DNA of 29,036 bases from an uncultured Candidatus Thioglobus sp. (GCA_910595805.1 CAJVCK010000012.1:1-29036); one strand, 5' to 3'. Positions 1-11,150 are shown, counted from the first letter of the stretch. The notes: a model not told the origin generated them from the sequence alone. Program-made: numbers and translations.

Positions 1-317
1 CTCGCCATTTGATTAGTGAAGATTTCAAAACAGCCTTTAAAGATGTTGATGTGATTATGGGTCCAGTATCACCCACAACGGCGTTTGATCTTGGCTCAGT
101 TAAAGATCCTGTGTCGATGTATTTAGCAGATATTTACACCCTCAGTGCAAACCTAGCTGGTTTGCCAGGCATGAGTATCCCTGCGGGCTTTGCGCAGAAT
201 TTACCAGTAGGATTACAACTGATTGGCAATTACTGGTCCGAATCAAAGTTACTTAATATCGCTCACCAATTCCAACAACAAACCGATTGGCATACAAAAA
301 CACCGCAGGAGTTATAG
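1..317 (+). CDS. gatA: GatA, Asp-tRNA(Asn)/Glu-tRNA(Gln) amidotransferase subunit A, 3' end only
   Basis: This is the C-terminal part, about 104 residues, of the amidase subunit of GatCAB. That enzyme releases ammonia from glutamine or asparagine and channels it to GatB, which converts misacylated Glu-tRNA(Gln) or Asp-tRNA(Asn). The visible protein runs in frame from base 3 (R-H-L-I-S-E-D-F) without a start, so the gene begins outside the window and the catalytic Ser-Ser-Lys region is not seen. The segment with [14 protein letters not shown], followed by [16 protein letters not shown] and GLQLIG, is the typical GatA C-terminal end of the amidase-signature fold. It stops at TAG 315-317, and the gatB ATG follows one base later, so the two subunits are surely co-transcribed. 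Confidence 0.95.
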   Translation, partial: RHLISEDFKTAFKDVDVIMGPVSPTTAFDLGSVKDPVSMYLADIYTLSANLAGLPGMSIPAGFAQNLPVGLQLIGNYWSESKLLNIAHQFQQQTDWHTKTPQEL

Positions 318-318
318 C

Positions 319-1749
319 ATGGAATGGGAAACAGTTATTGGCCTTGAAATTCATGCGCAATTAAGTACAAAGTCTAAGATATTTTCATCGGCCTCTACCC
401 AGTTTGGCGCACAAGCCAATTCACAAGCTTGTGCAGTAGATTTAGGTTTACCAGGGGTATTGCCGGTTTTAAACAAAGAAGCAGTCAACAAAGCTATTAA
501 GTTTGGTCTAGCGGTGAATGCACACATTAATCAGCGTAATGTTTTTGACCGAAAGAATTATTTTTATCCAGACCTACCAAAAGGCTATCAAATTTCACAG
601 CTTGATTGGCCAATTGTTGGTGAAGGAGAAATTGACATTGTTGTTGGCGAAAATACCAAGACCATTGGTGTAACACGTGCGCACTTAGAGGAAGATGCAG
701 GCAAGTCGATTCACGACATGTTTGATGACTATACCGCAGTTGATTTGAATCGTGCCGGCACACCATTATTAGAAATCGTCTCTGAACCAGATATGCGTAG
801 CGCCAAGGAAGCGGTAGCCTATGCAAAGAAAATTCATGCCTTGGTACAGTATATTGGTATCTGTGATGGTAATATGCAAGAAGGGTCATTCCGTTGTGAT
901 GCGAATGTCTCTATTCGGCCAATGGGCCAAGAAAAATTAGGCACTCGTGCTGAGCTCAAAAATATTAATTCATTTAAGTTCCTAGAAAAAGCCATCAATT
1001 TAGAAGTTGAGCGTCAGCAAGATATTATTGAAGATGGTGGTGCAGTGGTTCAAGAAACGCGTTTATACGATGCGGTTAAACACGAGACGCGTTCAATGCG
1101 CTCTAAAGAGGAAGCCAACGATTATCGCTACTTCCCAGACCCTGATCTATTGCCAGTAGAAATTTCTGATGAGCTAATGGCGTCGATTAAGGCGGATTTG
1201 CCAGAATTACCAGTTGAGAAAAAGGCAAGGTTTATTGCCGAGCTTGGATTAAACGAATATGACGCAGATGTGCTAACTTCACAAAAGGCTTTGGCAGATT
1301 ATTTTGAAACCATGTTGATTGGCAATGAGTCGAATGCTAAGTTATGTGCAAACTGGGTTATGGGCGAGCTTTCAGCTTTGCTCAATAAAAACCAAATTGA
1401 AATTGATAACTCACCAGTTTCGGCGCAAGAATTGTCTCTACTTGTTCAACGTATAGGCGACGATACTATTTCTGGAAAAATCGCTAAAGACGTGTTTAAA
1501 GCAATGTGGGATGGTGAAGGTAATGCTGATCAGATCATTGAGGCTAAAGGCTTAAAACAGATGACTGATACAGGCGCTATTGAAGCGATTGTTGATGAGA
1601 TTATTGCTAATAATGCCCCTCAAGTTGAGCAGTTTAAATCTGGTAATGATAAGATCTTAGGCTTCTTTGTTGGTCAAGCAATGAAAGCCACACAAGGTAA
1701 AGCCAATCCGAAATTATTAAACGAGCTACTCAGAAGAAAGTTAAATTAG
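319..1749 (+). CDS. gatB: GatB, Asp-tRNA(Asn)/Glu-tRNA(Gln) amidotransferase subunit B
   Basis: Subunit B of GatCAB binds the misacylated tRNA and carries out ATP-dependent phosphorylation and amidation. At 476 residues it has the usual family length. The start is ATG 319, giving [17 protein letters not shown], the classic GatB N-terminus; a GGAG ribosome site at 308-311 lies inside the gatA end at good spacing. The frame is open further upstream, but the extra residues are gatA sequence read in another frame. Family motifs seen include [31 protein letters not shown] and [16 protein letters not shown]. The C-terminal third is the helical GatB/YqeY domain that contacts the tRNA elbow. The last 9 bases overlap the end of the convergent M50 protease gene. 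gatC is not in the window. Confidence 0.98.
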   Translation: MEWETVIGLEIHAQLSTKSKIFSSASTQFGAQANSQACAVDLGLPGVLPVLNKEAVNKAIKFGLAVNAHINQRNVFDRKNYFYPDLPKGYQISQLDWPIVGEGEIDIVVGENTKTIGVTRAHLEEDAGKSIHDMFDDYTAVDLNRAGTPLLEIVSEPDMRSAKEAVAYAKKIHALVQYIGICDGNMQEGSFRCDANVSIRPMGQEKLGTRAELKNINSFKFLEKAINLEVERQQDIIEDGGAVVQETRLYDAVKHETRSMRSKEEANDYRYFPDPDLLPVEISDELMASIKADLPELPVEKKARFIAELGLNEYDADVLTSQKALADYFETMLIGNESNAKLCANWVMGELSALLNKNQIEIDNSPVSAQELSLLVQRIGDDTISGKIAKDVFKAMWDGEGNADQIIEAKGLKQMTDTGAIEAIVDEIIANNAPQVEQFKSGNDKILGFFVGQAMKATQGKANPKLLNELLRRKLN

Positions 1750-2370
1750 ACCGACTAGGTTAAATGCCCAATGCTGTATCAACTTGGTAATCGGCAAAAC
1801 AACACTCTGAAAAACACCTAAAAACAAAAGACCCAGCAAGATAAATAACCCGTATGGCTCGAGCTGATCATATTGGTAAGATAGCTTAGGTGGTAATAAG
1901 GCACTGACTACTCGACCGCCATCAAGAGGTGGTAGTGGGAGTAAATTTAACACTGCAAGTAGCAAGTTAATCTGTATCCCTACTTGCGCCATGTCGGCTA
2001 AAAATTGAGAACCAGTATTAATCGCCACAAAGATCACGGCTAGCCAGCCTATGGCCATCAAAAAATTACTCACAGGGCCAGCAATCGCCACCCATAACAT
2101 GTCTTTTTTTGGTGACCTTAATGCGTTAAAGTTAACGGGTACAGGTTTAGCCCAGCCAAAAATAAAGCCCGAGGTAAAATATAAAAATGCTGGCACAGCA
2201 AGCGTGCCAATAGGGTCTATGTGCTTGATTGGATTCAGGGTAAGTCTACCCATCATTCTAGCGGTATGATCACCTAAAAGGCTAGCAACCCAACCGTGTG
2301 CAGTTTCATGAACCGTAATAGCAAATAAAACCGGGATGGCGTAAATTAATAGCGTTTGAATATCAATCAT
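1741..2370 (-). CDS. Site-2 protease family (peptidase M50) membrane protein
   Basis: This is a small integral-membrane zinc metalloprotease of the M50/site-2 protease family, 209 residues. The zinc motif HETAH is at residues 21-25 inside the first membrane segment, and the third ligand motif LPPLDGG has its Asp at residue 150. An AGPVSN signature near 97-102 is also typical. There is no PDZ domain and the length is short, so this is the compact YwhC/Rip-like group rather than RseP. Its substrate cannot be told from sequence. The gene is alone on the minus strand, diverging from proS (57-base gap) and converging with gatB by a 9-base overlap. No Shine-Dalgarno sequence is visible before ATG 2370. 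Confidence 0.9.
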   Translation of the reverse strand: MIDIQTLLIYAIPVLFAITVHETAHGWVASLLGDHTARMMGRLTLNPIKHIDPIGTLAVPAFLYFTSGFIFGWAKPVPVNFNALRSPKKDMLWVAIAGPVSNFLMAIGWLAVIFVAINTGSQFLADMAQVGIQINLLLAVLNLLPLPPLDGGRVVSALLPPKLSYQYDQLEPYGLFILLGLLFLGVFQSVVLPITKLIQHWAFNLVGLI

Positions 2371-2427
2371 AATGGGGTTGCTCGGGTAAAATTAGAATAA
2401 TTATTTAAAACCATAGCTTGATTTTAT

Positions 2428-4110
2428 ATGAAAACCACGCAACTATTAATTCCGACTCAAAAAGAAGCGCCGAATGATGCACAAGTAATTTCTCATCAGC
2501 TGATGATTCGTGCAGGATTAATTTCCAAACTGGCTTCCGGTTTATATACGTATTTGCCAATGGGTTTAAAAGTTTTACAAAAAGTAGAAAAAATTGTTCG
2601 TGAGGAGATGAATAAGGCTGGTGCTCAGGAGTTACTCATGCCGGTTGCTCAGCCTGCAGAGCTTTGGCAAGAGTCTGGCCGTTGGGATCAGTATGGCCCT
2701 GAATTATTGCGTTTTAATGATCGTCATAGTCGTGAGTTTTGTCTAGGACCAACGCATGAGGAGGTAATTACAAATTTAGCTGCGCAATATTTACGTAGTT
2801 ATAAGCAATTACCGATGAACTTTTATCAAATTCAAACCAAATTTCGCGATGAAATACGCCCGCGTTTTGGGGTAATGCGCTCTCGTGAATTTATCATGAA
2901 AGATGCTTATTCTTTTCATCTAGACCAGGCCTCATTACAAGAGACTTATGATCTAATGCATCAAACTTATTGTCGTATATTTGATCGATTGGGTTTAGAT
3001 TATCGCCCTGTGCTAGCAGATTCTGGTTCGATTGGTGGTGATAGCTCACATGAGTTCCACGTATTGGCAGACAGTGGTGAAGATGCCATTTGTTTTTCAG
3101 ATGAGTCAAACTATGCAGCCAATATTGAAAAAGTCGCTTTTTCTAAGCAGGATAGTACTTGTCAAGCGCTAGCAACTGTAGAACAAGTATTGACCAAGAA
3201 AATAACCAGTATTGAAGATGTGGCAGCATTTTTGCATGTTGATAAAGCGCAATGTATCAAAACCCTAATTATAAAAACGACTGATGGTTTTAAAGCCCTA
3301 GCGCTACGTGGTGATCATGAATTAAATGAAATCAAAGCAAACAACTTATTTGGTGAGTTTGATTTTGCAACGGATGATGAAATTAAATCACTTGGTTTAA
3401 AGAAAGGTTTTATTGGTGTTCAAGGGTTAGACATTGATCTAGTTGTTGATTATTCTGCCAGTGTGTTGTGTGATTTTGTTTGTGGTGCGAATGAATGGGA
3501 TCATCATGTGACTGGATTCAACTGGCAAGGGGTTGAATTTAGCGAGGCTGATTTACGTAATGCGATAGAAGGCGATGAATCACCCGATGGCAAGGGTAAG
3601 TTAGTGATTAAGCGTGGTATTGAAGTGGGGCATATTTTCCAATTAGGCGATAAATATTCTAAAGCTATGAATGCTAATGTGATTGGAGAATCTGGTAAAG
3701 CAGTAACGACCACAATGGGCTGTTATGGTATTGGCGTAACACGTGTAATTGCTGCTGCGATTGAGCAAAACTATGATGATCGAGGCATTGTTTTCCCTGA
3801 AAGTATTGCACCGTTTCAATTGGTGATTGTGCCTATTAACTACAACAAATCCACCCGGGTTAAAGACTTGGCAGATAGTCTATATCAGCAATGTTTGGAG
3901 GCCGGCATTGAAGTGCTGCTGGATGATCGAAAAGAACGTGCTGGCATTATGTTTGCTGATAGTGAGTTATTAGGTATTCCGCATCGCATGGTGCTAAGCG
4001 ATACACATGCCGATAACGGTAATATCGAGTATAAAGCTAGAAATAACGCAGACAAACTCGAAGTCAAATTTGTAGAGGCTTTGTCATTTATTCAAAGCAA
4101 ACTTCATTAA
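2428..4110 (+). CDS. proS: Prolyl-tRNA synthetase, bacterial type with editing insertion
   Basis: ProS attaches proline to tRNA(Pro) in the cytoplasm. The protein is 560 residues, close to the roughly 570 of the E. coli enzyme. Class II motif 1 lies near residues 27-70 ([19 protein letters not shown]), motif 2 near 137-160 ([17 protein letters not shown]) and motif 3 near 430 ([10 protein letters not shown]). Between motifs 2 and 3, about residues 225-385, is the YbaK-like insertion that hydrolyses Ala-tRNA(Pro). The last part is the anticodon-binding domain (QLVIVPINY...[14 protein letters not shown]). ATG 2428 gives the expected N-terminus [15 protein letters not shown]. No Shine-Dalgarno is seen. 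Its TAA shares a base with the psd start (TAATG at 4108-4112). Confidence 0.98.
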   Translation: MKTTQLLIPTQKEAPNDAQVISHQLMIRAGLISKLASGLYTYLPMGLKVLQKVEKIVREEMNKAGAQELLMPVAQPAELWQESGRWDQYGPELLRFNDRHSREFCLGPTHEEVITNLAAQYLRSYKQLPMNFYQIQTKFRDEIRPRFGVMRSREFIMKDAYSFHLDQASLQETYDLMHQTYCRIFDRLGLDYRPVLADSGSIGGDSSHEFHVLADSGEDAICFSDESNYAANIEKVAFSKQDSTCQALATVEQVLTKKITSIEDVAAFLHVDKAQCIKTLIIKTTDGFKALALRGDHELNEIKANNLFGEFDFATDDEIKSLGLKKGFIGVQGLDIDLVVDYSASVLCDFVCGANEWDHHVTGFNWQGVEFSEADLRNAIEGDESPDGKGKLVIKRGIEVGHIFQLGDKYSKAMNANVIGESGKAVTTTMGCYGIGVTRVIAAAIEQNYDDRGIVFPESIAPFQLVIVPINYNKSTRVKDLADSLYQQCLEAGIEVLLDDRKERAGIMFADSELLGIPHRMVLSDTHADNGNIEYKARNNADKLEVKFVEALSFIQSKLH

Positions 4111-4922
4111 TGGTTTGGCTACAATACCTTTTGCCGCAACATTGGGCATCGAAGCTAATGTTTCGCTTTGCTCGTATTGAAAATACTTGGCTGAAAAACA
4201 CTTTTACCCGTTGGTTTGTTAAATCTTATCAGGTTGATTTGTCTGAAGCAAACCGAGAGAAAATTGAAGATTACAAACATTTTAACGATTTCTTTACGCG
4301 TTCACTTAAGGTAGACGCTAGACCGATTGCAGATAGTAAGATTATTTGCCCAGTAGATGGTGAGGTCTCTCAAGTTGGGAAAATCAATAACACGCAAATT
4401 CTACAAGCTAAAGGCAGTGATTATAGTGTTGATCAATTATTGGGCAACAACCTAAAATCGGGTGAATTTACCAATGGATTTTTCACCACGATTTATCTTT
4501 CACCTAAAGATTATCACCGTATTCATATGCCTTATGATGGTAAGTTAGTCTCTATGGATTACATTCCGGGTGACTTGTTTTCTGTTAATCAACAAACGGC
4601 TCAAAATGTTGACAATCTTTTTGCTAGGAATGAGCGAGTGGTGTGTTATTTTGAAACAGAATTTGGCCTGTGTGCATTTGTTTTAGTGGGTGCTATTTTT
4701 GTTGGCTCTATGCAGAGTGTTTGGCATGGTCAAATCAATCCGCCGTATAAAAAACAAGTGCAACATTTTGATTATCAAGATAAAAATATTACTTTAAAGC
4801 GGGGCGATGAAATGGGTCGATTTAATATGGGCTCTACTGTAATACTGTTAATGCCTAATCAAGACAAGCCGTTTAACCTTAATGTGTCAGAATTGGTTAG
4901 AATGGGGCAGGCTTTAGTCTAA
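4110..4922 (+). CDS. psd: Phosphatidylserine decarboxylase proenzyme
   Basis: Psd decarboxylates phosphatidylserine to phosphatidylethanolamine, the main membrane lipid of most Gram-negative bacteria. The proenzyme cleaves itself between Gly and Ser of a GST motif to make a pyruvoyl cofactor; here the motif is FNMGSTVILL with the Ser at about residue 242 of 270. Other family blocks are PVDGEVSQVG, YLSPKDYHRIHMPYDG and the tail GRF. Length and motif order match the gammaproteobacterial enzyme. The start ATG overlaps the proS stop by one base with no clear ribosome site, which implies translational coupling to proS. The gene end overlaps the convergent corB-like gene by 9 bases. Confidence 0.96.
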   Translation: MVWLQYLLPQHWASKLMFRFARIENTWLKNTFTRWFVKSYQVDLSEANREKIEDYKHFNDFFTRSLKVDARPIADSKIICPVDGEVSQVGKINNTQILQAKGSDYSVDQLLGNNLKSGEFTNGFFTTIYLSPKDYHRIHMPYDGKLVSMDYIPGDLFSVNQQTAQNVDNLFARNERVVCYFETEFGLCAFVLVGAIFVGSMQSVWHGQINPPYKKQVQHFDYQDKNITLKRGDEMGRFNMGSTVILLMPNQDKPFNLNVSELVRMGQALV

Positions 4923-6164
4923 TTTTGTTAGCTTGACCAGCTTAATGGTTTGATCTGAAATTTGCACAATCTCAATTAATACATTGTCTATCTTTAGACT
5001 AATATCGCGTTTAGGGATACTTTGCAGGGTTTCTAAAATTAGACCATTTAGCGTTTTTGCTTTGGCAATTGATAGATTGGTATTTAGTAGGGTATTTAGC
5101 TCTCGAATACTGATTCTAGGGTCAATTAAATAACTGCCATCTTTTTGTTCTATAACTTCTTCTATGGTTTCATTTTGGTTAGAAGTAAATTGACCAACAA
5201 TCTCTTCTAGAATATCTTCTAAAACCACCATCCCTCTAATTTCACCATATTCATCAACCACAAGGCCTAAGCGTCTTTTTTGAGTCTGAAAGTGTGCCAA
5301 TTGGTGTGCTAACGAGGTGCCTTCAGGTACAAAGTAAGGTTTGCGAATTAACTCAAGAGTATTGTCAATGCTGAATTCCCCTTTAGCATAAAGATTAACT
5401 ACATCGCGCATATGTAATACCCCAGTAATATTATTTGCTGAACCATCAAAGGTTAATAATCGTGTGTGTTGAATGCGTTCTAGTTGAGAAAGAATTTCCG
5501 CATGATTATTAATATCAACACTGATTAATTCATGTCTAGGAATCATGATGTCTTCTACTTTAACTTTCTCTAGGTCAATGATGTTTAATAGCATTTTTTG
5601 ATAATTAGAGGCAATGACTGGCTTGGCTTCATTGACCACCATTTTTAGCTCTTCTGAGCTAACGCTATTGGTTTGCGATTCATTTTTTATACCGAATAAT
5701 TTTAAAATTAAGTTTGAAAGTTTTGCAATCAGCCAAACAAAAGGTTTGAAAAGTGTAATCAAGCCACTAATGATGATCGAAGCAGGTAGGGCGATTTTTT
5801 CTGGATTTTTGGCTGCGAAGGTTTTAGGTGTGGTTTCTGCAAAGATTAAAATCACAAAAGTTAATAAGATTGACGCATAAACAACAGAGCCCTCACCCCA
5901 AAGTTTGATGGCCAATATAGTGGTAATCGATGAGGCGAAAATATTAACAAAATTATTCCCTAATAAGATAGTGCCAATCAGATGATCAAGATCACTCAGT
6001 AACTTCTCAGTGCGCTTGGCTTGTGAATTGTTTTGATTGCTCAGCGCTTTCAGACGATAACGATTAATCGCCATCATTGAGGTTTCGCTGCTAGAGAAAA
6101 AGGCAGAGGCTAAGATTAGCCCCAAAAGGATAATACCTAGCCAGAAGGTTGAAAGTGTTTCCAA
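4914..6164 (-). CDS. CNNM/CorB-like membrane protein (DUF21, CBS pair, CorC_HlyC domain)
   Basis: This protein has the CorB/YfjD layout. An N-terminal DUF21 (CNNM) membrane domain occupies about residues 1-180, with the typical SAFFSSSETSMMAINRYRL start. A CBS pair follows at about 195-315 (VKVEDIMIPRHEL; GLVVDEYGEIRGMVVLEDILEEIVG), then a C-terminal CorC_HlyC domain at about 330-416. Family members are linked to Mg2+/Co2+ transport or resistance, but the substrate here is not known. The start must be TTG 6164: the frame has a TAA three codons upstream (6174-6176) and no ATG near. It follows eno by 35 bases on the same strand with no terminator visible, so it may be read with the heat-shock genes. 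The 3' end overlaps psd by 9 bases. Confidence 0.9.
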   Translation of the reverse strand: METLSTFWLGIILLGLILASAFFSSSETSMMAINRYRLKALSNQNNSQAKRTEKLLSDLDHLIGTILLGNNFVNIFASSITTILAIKLWGEGSVVYASILLTFVILIFAETTPKTFAAKNPEKIALPASIIISGLITLFKPFVWLIAKLSNLILKLFGIKNESQTNSVSSEELKMVVNEAKPVIASNYQKMLLNIIDLEKVKVEDIMIPRHELISVDINNHAEILSQLERIQHTRLLTFDGSANNITGVLHMRDVVNLYAKGEFSIDNTLELIRKPYFVPEGTSLAHQLAHFQTQKRRLGLVVDEYGEIRGMVVLEDILEEIVGQFTSNQNETIEEVIEQKDGSYLIDPRISIRELNTLLNTNLSIAKAKTLNGLILETLQSIPKRDISLKIDNVLIEIVQISDQTIKLVKLTKLD

Positions 6165-6199
6165 TAAGTTGTTTTAAGTTGAATTAATTACTGATTAGT

Positions 6200-7483
<1,284 letters not shown>

Positions 7484-7497
7484 TTAGTCTCGTTTAA

Positions 7498-8610
7498 TTA
7501 TTCAAAAAATGACTTCATTTTACCAAAGAAGGAGTTGGACTCGGGGTGTTGTTTCTTACCACAAGACTCAGAAAATTCTTGAAGCAACTGTTGTTGTTTT
7601 TTACTTAGGTTAACTGGGGTTTCAATTTTTACCTGGCAAAGCAAATCACCAGCATTGCTACTTCTAATGGCGGTAATGCCTTTACCACGCAAACGGAATA
7701 GTTTTCCTGTTTGTGTGCCTGCTGGTACTTTAATCTTAAGTTTTCCATTAAGTGTCGGCACTTCGATAGAGCCACCAAGTGTTGCTGTGACAAAGTCGAT
7801 TGGCACTTCGCAGTAAAGATCGCTTCCCTCTCGTTGGAAAATATTGTGTTTTTTAACGTGTACCTGTACATATAAGTCGCCAGTTGGGCCACCACGTAAG
7901 CCTGCTTCGCCTTCGCCACTTAGACGAATACGGTTACCTGTGTCAACTCCCGCAGGAATTTTAACAGACAAGGTTTTTTGCTTGCGAACTACCCCTTGTC
8001 CACGGCAAGTACCACAAGGAGATTCAATTTTTTGACCAGTGCCAGAGCAATCATGACAAGGGCGTTGTACCGCAAAGAAGCCTTGTTGCATGTGCACCTG
8101 ACCATGACCACCACAGGTGCCACAAGTATTAACTGATGTACCTGGTTTAGCGCCAGAGCCAGAACAGGTATCACAAGTTTCATTTTTAGGAATTCGGACC
8201 TTGACTGTGGTGCCTTCAGCGGCCTCCTTAAGGTCAATTTCTAAATCATAACGTAGATCTGATCCACGGTTGTCGGGTTGCGCAGAGCCGCCACCAGCAC
8301 CAAATATATCGCCAAATATATCGCCAAACCCACCACCACCGAATGGATTACCACCTCCAAATCCGCCAGCGCCAGCACTACCATCAACACCAGCATGGCC
8401 AAATTGATCATAAGCTTGGCGTTTTTGTGCATCCGATAAAATTGCATACGCCTTTTGAATTTCTTTGAATTTTTCTTCAGCCGCCTCTTTATTGTCTGAA
8501 TTACGATCAGGATGGTGTTTCATGGCTAAACGTTTATAAGCTTTTTTAATTTGCTTGTCGTCAGCGCCTTTGTCAACCCCTAGTACTTCGTAGTAATCTC
8601 TTTGTGACAT
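7498..8610 (-). CDS. dnaJ: Chaperone protein DnaJ (Hsp40)
   Basis: DnaJ delivers unfolded protein to DnaK and stimulates its ATPase. The 370-residue protein has the complete class I layout: a J domain at 1-70 with HPD at residues 33-35, and a Gly/Phe linker at about 75-110 that includes a doubled GDIF unit. A cysteine-rich zinc domain with four CxxCxGxG-type repeats follows ([32 protein letters not shown]), then the substrate-binding C-terminal domains. ATG 8610 has an AAGGC ribosome site at good spacing. It lies 74 bases after dnaK, and a terminator-like hairpin in that gap probably lowers dnaJ expression relative to dnaK. Confidence 0.98.
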   Translation of the reverse strand: MSQRDYYEVLGVDKGADDKQIKKAYKRLAMKHHPDRNSDNKEAAEEKFKEIQKAYAILSDAQKRQAYDQFGHAGVDGSAGAGGFGGGNPFGGGGFGDIFGDIFGAGGGSAQPDNRGSDLRYDLEIDLKEAAEGTTVKVRIPKNETCDTCSGSGAKPGTSVNTCGTCGGHGQVHMQQGFFAVQRPCHDCSGTGQKIESPCGTCRGQGVVRKQKTLSVKIPAGVDTGNRIRLSGEGEAGLRGGPTGDLYVQVHVKKHNIFQREGSDLYCEVPIDFVTATLGGSIEVPTLNGKLKIKVPAGTQTGKLFRLRGKGITAIRSSNAGDLLCQVKIETPVNLSKKQQQLLQEFSESCGKKQHPESNSFFGKMKSFFE

Positions 8611-8625
8611 TTTTTGCCTTATATT

Positions 8626-8661
8626 AAAAAACCCCCTTTAAGCTTTTAAACTTGAAGGAGG
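8626..8661 (-). terminator. Intrinsic terminator or attenuator between dnaK and dnaJ
   Basis: Read on the minus strand, CCTCCTTCAAG (8661-8651), an 8-base loop (8650-8643) and CTTAAAGGGGG (8642-8632) form an 11-pair stem with one G-U wobble and one C-A mismatch. It is followed at once by six U residues (8631-8626). This is the standard shape of a rho-independent terminator in the dnaK transcription direction. Since dnaJ lies directly downstream without a recognisable promoter of its own, partial read-through is the likely function. Confidence 0.8.
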
Positions 8662-8684
8662 CTTGTTATAAATAAATCGATAAA

Positions 8685-10595
8685 TTATTTATCGTCTTTT
8701 ACTTCTTCAAAGTCTGCATCAACAACATCATCACCTGCATCATTTGATTCAGCTGTACTACCTTCAGTTGCACCAGCTTTGGCTTGTGCTTTTTCAGCTA
8801 GAGGTTGTGCTTTTTCACTTAAAGCCTGTACTTTCGCATCGATAGCTTCCTTGTCTTCACCTTTCATTGCTTCTTCAAGCTCAGTGATTGCAGCTTCAAT
8901 GGCTGATTTTTCATCATCAGAGATTTCATCTTTTAACTCTTCCATGGTTTGCTTAGTTGAGTGTATCAATGAATCTGCCATGTTGCGTGAAGTGACTAAT
9001 TCTTGGAATTTCTTATCTTCTTCAGCATTTGCTTCCGCGTCTTTAATCATTTTTTCTACTTCTTCGTCGCTTAAACCTGAAGAAGCTTTAATGGTAATTG
9101 ATTGCTCTTTGCCTGTATTTTTATCTTTAGCAGAAACATTTAAAATACCATCTGAATCAATATCTAGTGTAACTTCGATTTGAGGTGTGCCTTTAGGTGC
9201 TGAATCAATACCTTCTAGGTTGAATTGACCGAGTGATTTGTTGGCACTGGCTACTTCACGCTCACCTTGTAGCACATGCACGGTTACTGCGGCTTGGTTA
9301 TCAGATGCAGTTGAGAAGATTTGCGATGCATTGGTAGGAATGGTTGTATTTTTTTCAATCAGTTTCGTCATCACACCACCCATAGTTTCAATACCTAAAG
9401 ACAATGGTGTTACGTCAAGTAATAGCACATCTTTCACATCGCCACCTAATACACCAGCTTGAATGGCTGCACCCATAGCAACAGCTTCGTCAGGATTAAC
9501 ATCGCGTTTTGGCTCTTTGCCAAAAAAGTCTTGAACCATTTGACCAACCTTCGGCATACGTGTTTGACCACCAACCAAAATTACCTCATCGATATCACCA
9601 CTTGAAAGGTTTGCATCTTTAAGCGCTGTCTTACATGGATCAATAGTGCGCTTTAATAAATTATCAACCAACGACTCTAACTTAGCACGTGTCAATTTAA
9701 CGTTAAGGTGTTTAGGGCCAGAGGCGTCAGCAGTCACATAAGGTAAATTTACCTCAGTTTGCTCTGATGATGATAATTCGATCTTGGCTTTTTCAGCCGC
9801 TTCTTTTAAACGCTGTAGTGCCATCGGGTCATTGGTTAAATCAACACCTTGGTCTTTTTTGAATTCATCAACTAAATAGCTGATAATACGCTGGTCAAAA
9901 TCTTCACCACCTAAGAATGTATCGCCATTGGTTGATAGTACTTCAAAGTGCTTTTCACCATCGATGTCTTCCATTTCAATGATTGATACGTCAAAAGTAC
10001 CACCACCGAGATCGTATACAGCAATTGTCTTGTCACCTGTAAGTTTATCTACACCATACGCCAGTGCTGCTGCTGTTGGCTCGTTAATAATACGCTTAAC
10101 ATTTAAGCCTGCAATCTTGCCAGCATCTTTAGTTGCCTGGCGTTGTGAGTCATTAAAGTACGCTGGAACCGTAATAACCGCTTCAGTTACAGTTTCACCT
10201 AAGTACTCTTCCGCGGTTTTTTTCATCTTTTCGATTACTTTTGCTGAGATTTCTGGAGCGGCCATTTTTTTGCCTTTAACTTCAACCCAGGCATCACCAT
10301 TGTCAGCTTTGACAATTTTGTAAGGCACAAGGTTAATGTCTTTTTGTACTGCGTCTTCATCAAAACGACGACCAATTAATCGCTTGATTGCATACAGTGT
10401 GTTTTCAGGGTTAGTGACTGCCTGGCGCTTTGCTGGCTGACCTACTAAAACTTCTTCACTATCTTTAGGGTAGGCGATAATTGACGGGGTGGTACGATCA
10501 CCCTCTGAATTTTCAATAATTTTAACGCTGCCGCCATCCATAATAGCGACACATGAATTCGTTGTTCCTAAGTCAATACCAATAATTTTTGACAT
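8685..10595 (-). CDS. dnaK: Chaperone protein DnaK (Hsp70)
   Basis: DnaK is the ATP-driven Hsp70 chaperone of the cytoplasm. The 636-residue protein carries the N-terminal signature [17 protein letters not shown], the second phosphate-binding block [16 protein letters not shown] and the adenosine motif [13 protein letters not shown]. The substrate-binding domain begins after the linker [19 protein letters not shown], then come the helical lid and an acidic tail ending [14 protein letters not shown] 10595 has a strong ribosome site, AAGGAG in 10605-10610. A sigma-32-type promoter lies just upstream. grpE, the usual upstream partner, is absent from the window and coaD is in its place. Confidence 0.99.
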   Translation of the reverse strand: MSKIIGIDLGTTNSCVAIMDGGSVKIIENSEGDRTTPSIIAYPKDSEEVLVGQPAKRQAVTNPENTLYAIKRLIGRRFDEDAVQKDINLVPYKIVKADNGDAWVEVKGKKMAAPEISAKVIEKMKKTAEEYLGETVTEAVITVPAYFNDSQRQATKDAGKIAGLNVKRIINEPTAAALAYGVDKLTGDKTIAVYDLGGGTFDVSIIEMEDIDGEKHFEVLSTNGDTFLGGEDFDQRIISYLVDEFKKDQGVDLTNDPMALQRLKEAAEKAKIELSSSEQTEVNLPYVTADASGPKHLNVKLTRAKLESLVDNLLKRTIDPCKTALKDANLSSGDIDEVILVGGQTRMPKVGQMVQDFFGKEPKRDVNPDEAVAMGAAIQAGVLGGDVKDVLLLDVTPLSLGIETMGGVMTKLIEKNTTIPTNASQIFSTASDNQAAVTVHVLQGEREVASANKSLGQFNLEGIDSAPKGTPQIEVTLDIDSDGILNVSAKDKNTGKEQSITIKASSGLSDEEVEKMIKDAEANAEEDKKFQELVTSRNMADSLIHSTKQTMEELKDEISDDEKSAIEAAITELEEAMKGEDKEAIDAKVQALSEKAQPLAEKAQAKAGATEGSTAESNDAGDDVVDADFEEVKDDK

Positions 10596-10628
10596 TTTTT
10601 TTAACTCCTTGTGTTTTATATACCCCCT

Positions 10629-10656
10629 ATATAGGGGTAGTCAAATATTTTTCAAG
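10629..10656 (-). promoter_or_regulatory. Sigma-32 heat-shock promoter for dnaK
   Basis: On the minus strand CTTGAAA (10656-10650) is followed after 12 bases by CCCCTATAT (10637-10629). This matches the E. coli RpoH consensus (CTTGAAA, 11-16 bases, CCCCATNT) nearly exactly. The predicted RNA start, near 10622, leaves a leader of about 27 bases with an AAGGAG site before the dnaK ATG. The -35 box begins 18 bases past the coaD stop, so the promoter fills the intergenic gap. The -10 box lies within a perfect 14-bp palindrome, CCCCTATATAGGGG (10624-10637). Confidence 0.85.
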
Positions 10657-10673
10657 GAATTAATGCAAAATAT

Positions 10674-11150
10674 TTATAGTTTGGTTTTTAACAAGGTTTC
10701 AACCGATTTAGGTACAAACACACTGATATCACCACCAAGTGAAAGAATTTCACGTACTAACGAGGAAGATATATTGGCATATTGTTCGGCAGGCGTCATA
10801 AACAGGGTTTCAATATTGGGGTTAAGGTGCTTGTTCATACCCGAGAGTTGAAACTCATACTCAAAGTCACTAACAGCGCGCAGTCCACGTAAAATAACTT
10901 GTGCGTTTTGTTCATTGGCAAAATCAACCAACAGCGTATCAAAACTCAGTATTTCAATATTATCAATAGCTTTAAGTGCTATCATTGCTGCATTGATTCT
11001 ATCATCAATACTCAAAAATGAGGACTTTTTACTGTTTTGAGTAATACCGACAATCACCTTGTCAAATAATTTACTGGCACGATGAATTAAATCAATATGG
11101 CCGTTGGTGATAGGGTCAAAAGATCCTGGATAAATTGCAATTTTTTTCAT
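10674..11150 (-). CDS. coaD: Phosphopantetheine adenylyltransferase
   Basis: CoaD transfers AMP from ATP to 4'-phosphopantetheine to make dephospho-CoA, the step before the last in coenzyme A synthesis. The 158-residue length is standard. The nucleotidyltransferase motif YPGSFDPITNGH ends at His18, with Ser10 at the usual Thr/Ser position. The blocks LRGLRAVSDFEYEFQLSGMN and the ISSSLVREI motif near the C-terminus are characteristic. The start ATG 11150 overlaps the rsmD stop (ATGA, 4 bases) and has an AGAGG ribosome site inside rsmD. The rsmD-coaD pair is common across bacteria, supporting both calls. Confidence 0.97.
   Translation of the reverse strand: MKKIAIYPGSFDPITNGHIDLIHRASKLFDKVIVGITQNSKKSSFLSIDDRINAAMIALKAIDNIEILSFDTLLVDFANEQNAQVILRGLRAVSDFEYEFQLSGMNKHLNPNIETLFMTPAEQYANISSSLVREILSLGGDISVFVPKSVETLLKTKL

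Noticed and set aside
223..318. Upstream extension of gatB by 32 residues
   Set aside because: The sequence there is coding for GatA in another frame, and the conserved GatB N-terminus begins at ATG 319 with a ribosome site.
527..889. A 120-codon minus-strand frame inside gatB
   Set aside because: The translation is rich in His, Gln, Leu and Tyr with no family features; gatB is complete and conserved across it.
8290..8350. Short tandem repeat in the dnaJ Gly/Phe region (doubled GDIF unit) as a possible regulatory repeat
   Set aside because: Low-complexity repetition is normal in the DnaJ linker and stays in frame.
9928..10323. A 131-codon open frame on the plus strand opposite dnaK, with others at 8779-9183 and 9238-9462
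   Set aside because: They lie antisense to the strongly conserved dnaK, have low-complexity Ser/Ala/Thr-rich translations typical of mirror frames, and show no ribosome site.
10624..10637. The dnaK upstream palindrome as a CIRCE element for HrcA
   Set aside because: CIRCE has TTAGCACTC and GAGTGCTAA arms nine bases apart; neither is present.
10489..10851. A 120-codon plus-strand frame crossing the dnaK start, its promoter and the coaD end
   Set aside because: It overlaps two certain genes and a regulatory region on the other strand and resembles no known protein.
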